Shown here piece by piece: positions 1 to 7,914 of a stretch of DNA of 64,000 bases. Origin of the DNA: JBBSDP01 sp038240605 (GTDB lineage Bacteria; Planctomycetota; Phycisphaerae; Tepidisphaerales; Tepidisphaeraceae); NCBI GenBank assembly GCA_038240605.1, contig JBBSDP010000003.1, positions 124,001 through 188,000 of the forward strand, given 5' to 3'. A program made the translations under genes and the position numbers. The first letter of the stretch is position 1; every line of letters begins with the position of its first letter. The notes under the pieces were generated by a model that ran no database searches, was not told where the DNA came from, and saw only the letters and a program-made list of their open reading frames with translations.

Positions 1-1265
1 CGCGGGCGGGCGCCATTAACTGAGTTGGCAACCTGGTCGTGGTTCTCCAGGTAGTTCACGAATGCGTTATGCGGCAGGTCCAGCGCGGGCGAACCGCGCG
101 GCTTGCCCTGCCACCGCGATCGCTGACCTTGATAAAGGTAGCCGTACTTGATCGCGGAGATCAGCTCCTGCGGCGTGCCGAGATAGTCGCTGTAGTACGC
201 TTCGTTCCGACCCGACAGCGCCACCCGCGCGCTGTGATGAAAGTCATCGTTCCAGAGGGCGGTCAGGCCATATCCCTTCCGCTCGCGCGGACGGACGATG
301 ATCGAATCCTGATACTCGTTTTCAGCCACGAAATAGAGATTGCGCGTGCCCGCTGCCTCTCGCGCGGCGATCACGATTGCCCCCAGGATGTGTTCCCTGG
401 AATCGTCGAAGATCGACTGGGTGGCGTCGAAGCGGAACCCGTCGAAATGAAACTCGCTCACCCAGTAGCGTGCATTGCTGATGAAGAACTCGCGGACCGG
501 ACCGCTGAACTTGTCGTCGAAGTTCAGCGCGATGCCCCACTCGGTGTGATGGCGGCTGGACGAATAGTGCTCGGAGAACGCGCTCAGATAGTTCCCGTCG
601 GGGCCAAAGTGGTTGTAGACCACGTCCAGGATCACCCCCAGGCCGAGGCTGTGGGCCCGGTCGATGAAGTGGCGCAGTTCGTCGGGCGTGCCGTAGAGGC
701 GGGTCGGCGCGAACAGATCGACGCCGTCATATCCCCAGCCGAACCGCCCGGGGAAATCCGCGAGCGGCATGATCTCCAGGCAGGTGATGCCGATTCGGGC
801 CAGCTCCGGCAACTCCCGTTCAGCGGAGGCGTAGGTCCCTTCGAGCGTGAAGGTGCCGACGTGAAGTTCGTAAAGCACCTGACCATCCGGCTTGATTCCG
901 GGCCATTTCGCATCCGACCAGTTGAACTGTCGCGGATCGATGACCTGCGATGGCCCATGCGGCCCTTCCGGCTGAAATCGCGAGGCGGGATCGGGATAAA
1001 GCTGTTTCTCCTGGTCAAGTCGGAAGTGATAGCGCATGTTCGCCGGTCCCCCCGTCGCCAGCCCCGAAAAATACCCGCCCGGCTCCCCCTTCAGCACGAT
1101 CGACTCGCCGGCATCGGGAACGACCTCAATGCGAGATCGGCGCGGCGCCCAGACGCGGAAGTGAACGCCGCCCTCGACCGGCTCGGCCCCGATGGGGAGC
1201 CGGCGCGTCGTGTTAGTATTCGTCGATGAGGTCACAGGCGCGGTTGTGGGATTGGATCCGTCCAC
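1..1265 (-). CDS. treZ: Malto-oligosyltrehalose trehalohydrolase, 3' end outside window
   Basis: This GH13 enzyme releases trehalose from maltooligosyl-trehalose in the cytoplasm, the second step of the TreY/TreZ route from glycogen. About 421 residues are visible. An N-terminal CBM48-like domain (about residues 21-115) precedes the TIM barrel. Conserved GH13 regions are DVVYNHFGPDGNYL (214-227), GFRFDATQS with the nucleophile Asp280, FVAENE with Glu315, and ENHDQ with Asp410. The combination YNHFGPDGNY plus DATQS separates TreZ from branching enzymes. I chose a GTG start at 1265 because AGGAG lies 8 nt upstream and the ATG next to it hits a stop within 13 codons. It starts 27 nt after glgX, so the two are probably one transcript. 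TreY is not in view and may lie beyond the left edge. Confidence 0.93.
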   Translation of the reverse strand, partial: MDGSNPTTAPVTSSTNTNTTRRLPIGAEPVEGGVHFRVWAPRRSRIEVVPDAGESIVLKGEPGGYFSGLATGGPANMRYHFRLDQEKQLYPDPASRFQPEGPHGPSQVIDPRQFNWSDAKWPGIKPDGQVLYELHVGTFTLEGTYASAERELPELARIGITCLEIMPLADFPGRFGWGYDGVDLFAPTRLYGTPDELRHFIDRAHSLGLGVILDVVYNHFGPDGNYLSAFSEHYSSSRHHTEWGIALNFDDKFSGPVREFFISNARYWVSEFHFDGFRFDATQSIFDDSREHILGAIVIAAREAAGTRNLYFVAENEYQDSIIVRPRERKGYGLTALWNDDFHHSARVALSGRNEAYYSDYLGTPQELISAIKYGYLYQGQRSRWQGKPRGSPALDLPHNAFVNYLENHDQVANSVNGARP

Positions 1266-1292
1266 GGCATTCACTCCTGATAGAAGGGTCCG

Positions 1293-3521
1293 TTAGCGTG
1301 CGAGCGGGGGGTCCGTGGGGCTGGGTTGGAGGGCACGCCGTGCGTCCTTGCGCAAGGCGTCCGCAGTGGCAGAGGTCAACTCCTGGCCGCTCTCTTCGGG
1401 GCGGATCGCGCGCAGGAGTGCAAGCGAACGGCCGAACAACGGATACGCTTCGCCGCCGCGGAGCACGCGCAGCGGCGCGTCCAGATCATGGGTGTCGAGC
1501 ATCGTTTCCCAGACGTGCTCGACACGGGTCTGCGGCAGGGTGAAGCGAATCTCTTCCCAGTGCGCGTTCAGGACGAACAGAAGCGTATCACCCACGATCG
1601 GCTCGCCCCGCTCGTCCACCTCGTTGATGATGTCACCCGCAAGGCGCACGCCCAGGCTGCGCACGAAATCGGCGTCCCAGTTTTGATCCGACATCTCCTG
1701 GCCGTCCGGGCCGAACCAGGAAATGTCCTTGATGTTGGACCCGCGGATCGCGCGGCCCAGGAAAAATTTGCGCCGCTGCAAGACCGGCTGCTCGTGCCAG
1801 ATCCGCGTGCAGCGTTTGGCAAACTGAAGGAAGCGTGCCTGGCGTTCATCCAGTTTCCAGTCGAGCCAGGAGGTCTCGTTGTCCTGGCAATAGGCGTTGT
1901 TGTTGCCGCGTTGCGTGTGGCTCAGCTCATCGCCGCCGCAGATCATCCCTACCCCTTCGGAAAAGAGGAGCGTCGCGAACATGTTGCGCTTCTGACGTTC
2001 CCGCAGCGCGATGATGTTCGGGTCATCGCTCGGGCCTTCGGCGCCGCAGTTCCAACTGTCGTTCTGGTCGGAGCCGTCGCGATTGTCTTCGCCGTTCGCC
2101 TCGTTGTGCTTGTGGTCGTAACTGACCAGGTCTTGCAAGCTGAACCCGTCGTGGCAGGTGATGAAGTTGATGCTGGCGTACGGCCGGCGGCCGTCCCGCT
2201 GATACAGATCGCTGCTCCCCGAAAGGCGGGTCGCGAATTCCGAGACGTGGCCCCCCTCTCCTTTCCAGAACTTGCGGACCGTATCGCGGTACTTGCCGTT
2301 CCACTCCGTCCAGAGGACTGGAAAGTTTCCGACCTGATAGCCGCCCGGGCCAACGTCCCACGGCTCGGCGATCAGCTTGGTCTGGGAGATGATCGGATCC
2401 TGGTGGATGATGTCGAAGAATGCGCCGAGCTTGTCGACCGCGTGCAGCTCCCGGGCGAGCGTGCTGGCCAGGTCGAAGCGGAAGCCATCGACGTGCATCT
2501 CGGTGATCCAGTACCGCAGGCTGTCCATGATGAGTTGGAGCACGCGCGGGTGGCGCATGTTCAGCCCGTTGCCGCAGCCGGTGAAGTCGGTGTAGTAGCG
2601 TTTGTCTTCCTCGAGGCGGTAGTAGGCCGAGTTATCGATGCCGCGCAGCGAGAGCGTCGGCCCCATTTCATTCCCCTCGGCCGTGTGGTTGTAGACCACG
2701 TCGAGGATCACCTCGATGCCGGCGGCATGGAGCGCGCGGACCATCATCTTGAATTCCTGGACCGACTTGCGCGGGGAGTGGGTTGACGCGTACGCCAGGT
2801 GCGGGGCAAAAAACCCGAGCGTGTTGTATCCCCAGTAATTGGTCAGCCCGCGTTCCAACAGGTGACGATCGTTCAGGTAATAGTGAACGGGAAGCAGTTC
2901 GACCGCCGTGATTCCCAGCCCTTGAAGGTGCTTGATGGAGGCCTCGGACGCGATGCCCGCGTAGGTGCCGCGCTGGTGCTCGGGCACATCGGGATGACGC
3001 GCGGTAAACCCCTTCACGTGACACTCGTAGATGAGCGTCTTGTGCCACGGCGTGCGCAACGGCCTGTCGTCGCCCCACGTGAATGCGGTATCAATGACGG
3101 CGGCGAGCGGCGCGAAGGCCATGTTATTGCGCTTGTCGAGCGAGAGGTCCTTCTTGGGATCTCCGATCTTGTAGGCGAACAGTGAGTCGTCCCAGGCGAC
3201 ATCCCGACCGATCGCTTTCGCGTAGGGGTCGAGGATCACCTTATTGGGATTGAAACGGTGCCCCTCGGCGGGCTCGTAAGGACCATGCAAGCGGAAGCCG
3301 TAGAGCTGTCCGGGCTCAAGATCTGGAAAGTAGCCGTGCCAGACGTGATCCGTGCACTCGGGAAGATCGATGCGCGTCGATTCCCTCTTCGCCTCCAAGC
3401 TGCTGAACAGGCAAACCTCGACCTTGGTCGCATGCTCACTGAAGAGCGCGAAATTCACACCAACACCATCCCATGTCGCGCCCAATGGGTAGGGACGCCC
3501 CGGCCAGACACGAAGCTTCAT
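1293..3521 (-). CDS. glgX: Glycogen debranching enzyme (isoamylase type)
   Basis: The enzyme hydrolyses alpha-1,6 branch points of glycogen in the cytoplasm. The protein has 742 residues, somewhat longer than the roughly 660-700 usual for GlgX. It has an N-terminal CBM48 domain (GATWDGVGVNFALFSEHA, about 14-31) and a GH13_11 barrel with DVVYNHTAEGN (274-284), GFRFDLAS with nucleophile Asp350, LIAEPWD with acid/base Glu386, and ITCHDGF with Asp458. I placed the start at MKLRVWPG (3521) because GGAGA lies just upstream and homology begins there; an in-frame ATG nine codons earlier (3548) is the alternative. It is first of a minus-strand pair with treZ, which fits turnover of glycogen to linear maltodextrins and then trehalose. 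Confidence 0.95.
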   Translation of the reverse strand: MKLRVWPGRPYPLGATWDGVGVNFALFSEHATKVEVCLFSSLEAKRESTRIDLPECTDHVWHGYFPDLEPGQLYGFRLHGPYEPAEGHRFNPNKVILDPYAKAIGRDVAWDDSLFAYKIGDPKKDLSLDKRNNMAFAPLAAVIDTAFTWGDDRPLRTPWHKTLIYECHVKGFTARHPDVPEHQRGTYAGIASEASIKHLQGLGITAVELLPVHYYLNDRHLLERGLTNYWGYNTLGFFAPHLAYASTHSPRKSVQEFKMMVRALHAAGIEVILDVVYNHTAEGNEMGPTLSLRGIDNSAYYRLEEDKRYYTDFTGCGNGLNMRHPRVLQLIMDSLRYWITEMHVDGFRFDLASTLARELHAVDKLGAFFDIIHQDPIISQTKLIAEPWDVGPGGYQVGNFPVLWTEWNGKYRDTVRKFWKGEGGHVSEFATRLSGSSDLYQRDGRRPYASINFITCHDGFSLQDLVSYDHKHNEANGEDNRDGSDQNDSWNCGAEGPSDDPNIIALRERQKRNMFATLLFSEGVGMICGGDELSHTQRGNNNAYCQDNETSWLDWKLDERQARFLQFAKRCTRIWHEQPVLQRRKFFLGRAIRGSNIKDISWFGPDGQEMSDQNWDADFVRSLGVRLAGDIINEVDERGEPIVGDTLLFVLNAHWEEIRFTLPQTRVEHVWETMLDTHDLDAPLRVLRGGEAYPLFGRSLALLRAIRPEESGQELTSATADALRKDARRALQPSPTDPPLAR

Positions 3522-3862
3522 ATTTCTCCGAATTCGATGCCGTACCACTCGACGCGACTCGGCGGCGGGCTGATGCGTGGCAAACAGGGTGCCGTAGTTT
3601 ATGGGTCTTTCACAACTTATCTATTTCGCGGAGTTTGCCGCGGTTTGAATCGCTCTCCCCAACGACAGTGGACACCGTGAGCGCCAATGTAACGACAAAA
3701 GTTCTTCCAGGGTGGCTGCACCGTGACAGGGTGCTCCAGTTCAGCACACCGCCGTCGATTAAGGCACAATAACTTCCGCCTCCGGCCGTTCATTCGGTTG
3801 ATTCATACGCTTGATTGGCTCTCAGGATTGCCAAAAGTGCCAAATCGATTGCAGGAGTGAAA
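3522..3862. other. Divergent intergenic region between glgX and the DUF1549 gene
   Basis: These 341 bases separate two divergently read genes and must hold both promoters. I see no convincing promoter motif by eye. There is a small hairpin GCACC-gtgacag-GGTGC near 3719-3735 and an AGGAG ribosome-binding site at 3853-3857 for the plus-strand gene. No RNA gene or repeat was recognised. Confidence 0.5.
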
Positions 3863-6403
3863 ATGTCTCGTCGCTCGATGCTCAAGCCCACGCTCGTTTA
3901 CTTCCTGGCGGCGTTGTCCGCTCCGCTGCTGCCGCGTCGTGCATTCGCCGCGGCCGATGCCACCCTGGATAGCGCGGGCATCGAATTCTTCGAGAAGAAG
4001 ATCCGTCCCTTGCTGACCAGCCAATGTTATAAGTGCCATTCAACTTCCGCGAGCAAGCTCAAAGGAAATCTTTATCTCGATAGCCGGGATGGACTGCTGA
4101 AAGGTGGCGACGGCGGCCCGGCGGTGTTGCCCGGACACCCTGAGCAGAGCCTGCTGATCGAGGCCATCAATTACACCAACGATGACCTGAAGATGCCGCC
4201 GAAGACACGGCTTCCCGCTGCCGCCGTGGCCGATTTAAAGCAGTGGGTGAAATCCGGCGCCGTCTGGCCTGGCGCATCATCTGGCGCGACGCCCGCTCCG
4301 GCGCGTCCTGCGTCGCCGCGTGTTCCGCCCGCCAACTACGAGAAGCTTCGCAAGGAACACTGGGCCTGGCAGCCAGTCACGACGCCGAGCGTCCCTGCCG
4401 TGCGCGACGCAAACTGGCCCCGAACTGATGCGGACCACTTTGTGCTCGCGCGGCTCGAGGAAGCGGGGATTCATCCGGTGGCGGATGCCGATCGAACAAC
4501 GCTGATTCGCCGGGTGAGCTTTGATCTGACCGGGCTTCCGCCAACGCCCGAGCAGACCGCCGCATTCGTGAATGATCCATCGCCGAAGGCATTCGAAAAA
4601 GTCGTGGACCGTCTCCTGGCGTCGCCCGCATTTGGCGAGCGCTGGGGACGGCACTGGCTGGACGTCGTTCGCTATGCCGAATCGACCGGCTCATCGCGGA
4701 ACTATCCCTATCCTTTCGCCTGGCGGTACCGCGATTACGTGATCGACTCGTTCAACAACGATAAGCGGTACGACCGCTTCATCACCGAGCAGGTTGCCGG
4801 CGACCTGCTCCCCTATGAGACGCCCAAAGAGCACAACGAGCAGTTGATCGCCACCGGTTTCCTGGCGATGGGCGTGAAGGACCTCAACGAGCGCGACAAG
4901 ACGAAGTTCCTGATGGACAACGTGGACGAACAGATCGACACCACGACGCGCGCCGTCCTGGCGCTGACCGTCGGGTGTGCCCGCTGTCACGACCACAAGT
5001 TCGATCCCATTCCCCAGTCCGACTACTACGCCCTGGCGGGAATCTTCCGAAGCACCGACATCCTCGCCGGCCTGCACAACCGCCAGGGGGGCGGCAAGAA
5101 GGCGGCGGTGGATCCCACGATGCTCGTTCACCTGGACGGGCCGAGCGGCGTGGTCCCCGCGTCAGCCGTGGCAACGGCAGGGCCATCGCGCAACGCCGCA
5201 TCGATGGCGGCTGATGCCCGGCGACTGGCGCAACTGCGCGAGGAACTTCGCAAGGCCGTCGCCCAGGCACAAACGCTTCGCGACGAAGCAGGCCCCGCCA
5301 AACGCGCCCAGCTCCGCGAAAAAGTGAAGGACGTGCGACGCATTCAGGCGGCGATCGATGAACTCGAAGGCGGCCCGCCCCTGACCCCAACAGAGGCCGC
5401 CGTGGCGGCGATGGGCGTGCGCGATGACGCGCGACCGGCCGACGCGCGCATCTGCATCCGCGGTGAGCCGGACGATCTGGGGGCGTCGGTCGCACGTGGA
5501 TTTGCCGGGGTCGTCAACATTCCCGAAACACCCAAGATCGATCCCGCCCATAGCGGACGACTTGAACTCTCGCGCTGGCTCACCCATCCGGACAACCCCC
5601 TCACCGCCCGCGTGATGGCGAACCGGATCTGGGAGCACCTCTTTGGCGAGGGACTGGTGCGAACGGTCGATAACTTCGGATCAACCGGCGAGCATCCCTC
5701 GGATCAGGCTCTACTCGATCACCTGGCCCTCCAGTTTGAACATCAGGGTTGGTCCGTGAAATCGATGGTGCGAATGCTCGTGCTGACCCATGCGTACCAG
5801 CTCTCCAGCACAGTTGACAGCGCTGCCATGACGCTCGATCCCGGCAACCGGCTCACATGGCGAATGAGCCCGCGACGGCTCGACGCCGAAGAGATCCGCG
5901 ATGCGGTCCTTTCCGCCTCCGGCACGCTCGATGGGGCCAGGCCGATCGCATCTCCGGTCATCGGGTTGGGCGCGCAGGAACTCCGCACCGGAGCGGCGGC
6001 GAACCTTTGGGCGGGAGACCGGCATCGCAGCGTCTATCTGCCGATCATCCGCGATCTGGTTCCGCCGGTGCTCGAGCTGTTTGATTTTGCCGAGCCGACG
6101 CTGGTGACCGGACAGCGCGACGTCACCACCGTCGCGACGCAAGCGCTGTTCCTAATGAACGACCTTTTCATGGTCGAACAATCGAAGCAGTTGGCGACAC
6201 GCGTCCAGGGCGCACGGAGCAACGACCCGGCGCGGATCGATCTCATGTATCAGTTGAGCCTCGCCCGCGCCCCGTCATCCGCCGAACGAGCGCGGGCGCT
6301 GCGGTATCTCAACGAGCCGACGGCGGATCAGAAGCGGCCGGATCACTGGGCGTCGTTCGCGCAGGCCTTGCTGGCCAGCGCCGAGTTCCGCTACTTGAAT
6401 TAG
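3863..6403 (+). CDS. Secreted planctomycete cytochrome c / DUF1549 / DUF1553 protein
   Basis: This is a member of the large planctomycete family with a PSCyt1 cytochrome-c-like domain (heme motif CYKCH at residues 55-59), a DUF1549 domain containing GCARCHDHKFDPI, and a C-terminal DUF1553 domain (roughly the last 260 residues, with RVMANRIWEHLFGEGLV). The 846-residue protein starts with a signal peptide (LVYFLAALSAPLLPRRAFA). The biochemical role of the family is unproven; it is proposed to act in the periplasm on polysaccharide-derived or other organic substrates. The start at 3863 is fixed by AGGAG six bases upstream. It is followed 27 nt later by a DUF1501 gene, the standard two-gene pairing of this family. 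Confidence 0.93.
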   Translation: MSRRSMLKPTLVYFLAALSAPLLPRRAFAAADATLDSAGIEFFEKKIRPLLTSQCYKCHSTSASKLKGNLYLDSRDGLLKGGDGGPAVLPGHPEQSLLIEAINYTNDDLKMPPKTRLPAAAVADLKQWVKSGAVWPGASSGATPAPARPASPRVPPANYEKLRKEHWAWQPVTTPSVPAVRDANWPRTDADHFVLARLEEAGIHPVADADRTTLIRRVSFDLTGLPPTPEQTAAFVNDPSPKAFEKVVDRLLASPAFGERWGRHWLDVVRYAESTGSSRNYPYPFAWRYRDYVIDSFNNDKRYDRFITEQVAGDLLPYETPKEHNEQLIATGFLAMGVKDLNERDKTKFLMDNVDEQIDTTTRAVLALTVGCARCHDHKFDPIPQSDYYALAGIFRSTDILAGLHNRQGGGKKAAVDPTMLVHLDGPSGVVPASAVATAGPSRNAASMAADARRLAQLREELRKAVAQAQTLRDEAGPAKRAQLREKVKDVRRIQAAIDELEGGPPLTPTEAAVAAMGVRDDARPADARICIRGEPDDLGASVARGFAGVVNIPETPKIDPAHSGRLELSRWLTHPDNPLTARVMANRIWEHLFGEGLVRTVDNFGSTGEHPSDQALLDHLALQFEHQGWSVKSMVRMLVLTHAYQLSSTVDSAAMTLDPGNRLTWRMSPRRLDAEEIRDAVLSASGTLDGARPIASPVIGLGAQELRTGAAANLWAGDRHRSVYLPIIRDLVPPVLELFDFAEPTLVTGQRDVTTVATQALFLMNDLFMVEQSKQLATRVQGARSNDPARIDLMYQLSLARAPSSAERARALRYLNEPTADQKRPDHWASFAQALLASAEFRYLN

Positions 6404-6430
6404 TTGTCTGTGTCCGGAAAGAGGAAGACT

Positions 6431-7855
6431 ATGGTGGACCCTCGCATGTCGATCCCTCCCGTCGCCCAGGCGATCACACGCCGTGAGTGGCTGAAGGCCA
6501 CGGGCTGCGGTTTTGGCTATCTCGCCCTGGCCGGCATCTGCGCGCAGGCCTCAGCGGCCGATGCGCCTGGGCCGGCGTACCTCAACCCACTGGCGGCCAA
6601 GCCGTCGCACTTCCGCGCGCGGGCCAAACGCGTCATCTTCCTGTTCATGCAGGGCGGGCCATCGCACCTCGATACGTTCGATTACAAACCCAAGCTCCAG
6701 CAGGACTCCGGAAAGGGAGGAGAACGCGGCAAGCTGCTCGGCTCCCCGTTCCACTTCGAGCGGCACGGGGCCGGCGGGCTCTGGATCAGCGAGCTGTTTC
6801 CGAACGTGGCCAAGCACGCCGACGAGCTGTGCTTGATCAACGGCATGCACACCGACAACCCGGCCCACCCGCAGGCGACAATCCAGCTCCATACCGGCAG
6901 CGCCACCTTTGTCCGACCGTCGATGGGCGCGTGGGTGCTCTATGGCCTGGGGACGACCAACCAGAACTTGCCCGGCTTCATCACGATCAACCCGCCGTCC
7001 GGACTGGGTGGAGCGCAGAATTACGGGAGCGGCTTCCTCCCCGCCTCCTACCAGGGAACGCGGCTCGGCGCTCGCGGCGAGATGGCCGATGTGAAAAGTC
7101 CCATGCCCGTCGCCGACCAACGGCGACAGCTCGATCTCGTCCAGGCGATGAACCGCGACTTTGCGCCGCGCTCTGGCGCGGCCGATCAGATCGATGGCGT
7201 GATTCAATCATTCGAGCTCGGCTTCCGCATGCAATCCGCCGTCCCCGAGCTTCTTGATATCTCGCGCGAGACGCCGGCAACGCTCCAGATGTACGGCATC
7301 GAAGGCGGCGTCGGCGCTCAGTTGCCCGAGCGCCTGAAGCGCGGCGGCGCGGGCGACAACTTCGCTCGCCAGTGCCTCATGGCCCGACGACTCGCGCAGG
7401 CGGGCGTGCGCTTCATCGAAGTCTGCCACCCCGGCTGGGACCAGCACAACAACCTGCACCAGGCGCTCACGCGCAACGCCCTCTCCACCGACCGCGCGAT
7501 CGGCGCCCTGCTCACCGATCTCAAATCGCACGGGATGCTGGAAGATACGCTGGTCGTCTGGGGCGGCGAGTTCGGCCGCACGCCCACCGGCCAGAACGGC
7601 GATGGACGAAATCACAACAACCGCGGGTACTCAATGTGGATGGCGGGCGGCGGCGTGAAGGGTGGGACGTCCTGGGGCAAGACCGACGACTACGGCGCAG
7701 CCGCGGTCGAGAACAAGGTCCACACCCACGACCTGCACGCCACGATCCTGGCGCTCCTCGGACTCGATCACGAGAAGCTGACGTATCGATACGCCGGTCG
7801 AGACTTCCGGCTCACTGACGTGAGCGGGAACGTGGTGAAGGAAATCATGGCGTAG
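6431..7855 (+). CDS. DUF1501 family protein with Tat-like leader
   Basis: The 474-residue DUF1501 protein belongs to the alkaline-phosphatase/sulfatase-like fold. Its leader contains TRREWLKATGCGFGYLALAG, consistent with Tat export of a folded, possibly metal-bound protein. Family landmarks are FLFMQGGPSHLDTFDYKP near the N terminus, FIEVCHPGWDQHNNL in the middle, and WGGEFGRTP and GRNHNNRGYSMWMAGGG in the C-terminal third; the Asp and His residues there resemble phosphatase metal ligands. The ATG at 6431 follows GAGGAAG. It lies directly downstream of the DUF1549/1553 gene and is almost certainly co-transcribed with it. The substrate is unknown; genomic pairing suggests the two proteins work together in the periplasm. 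Confidence 0.93.
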   Translation: MVDPRMSIPPVAQAITRREWLKATGCGFGYLALAGICAQASAADAPGPAYLNPLAAKPSHFRARAKRVIFLFMQGGPSHLDTFDYKPKLQQDSGKGGERGKLLGSPFHFERHGAGGLWISELFPNVAKHADELCLINGMHTDNPAHPQATIQLHTGSATFVRPSMGAWVLYGLGTTNQNLPGFITINPPSGLGGAQNYGSGFLPASYQGTRLGARGEMADVKSPMPVADQRRQLDLVQAMNRDFAPRSGAADQIDGVIQSFELGFRMQSAVPELLDISRETPATLQMYGIEGGVGAQLPERLKRGGAGDNFARQCLMARRLAQAGVRFIEVCHPGWDQHNNLHQALTRNALSTDRAIGALLTDLKSHGMLEDTLVVWGGEFGRTPTGQNGDGRNHNNRGYSMWMAGGGVKGGTSWGKTDDYGAAAVENKVHTHDLHATILALLGLDHEKLTYRYAGRDFRLTDVSGNVVKEIMA

Positions 7856-7914
7856 CGCGGCGTGACGCGTGCTGCATTCAACTCGTCGGTCAGCCCGCGC
7901 GCGGTCTGAGCGCA

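Noticed and set aside
39..1229. 396-codon open frame on the plus strand
   Set aside because: It is antisense to treZ, whose minus-strand translation shows all GH13 catalytic motifs; the plus-strand protein has no recognisable domain and is a GC-rich shadow frame.
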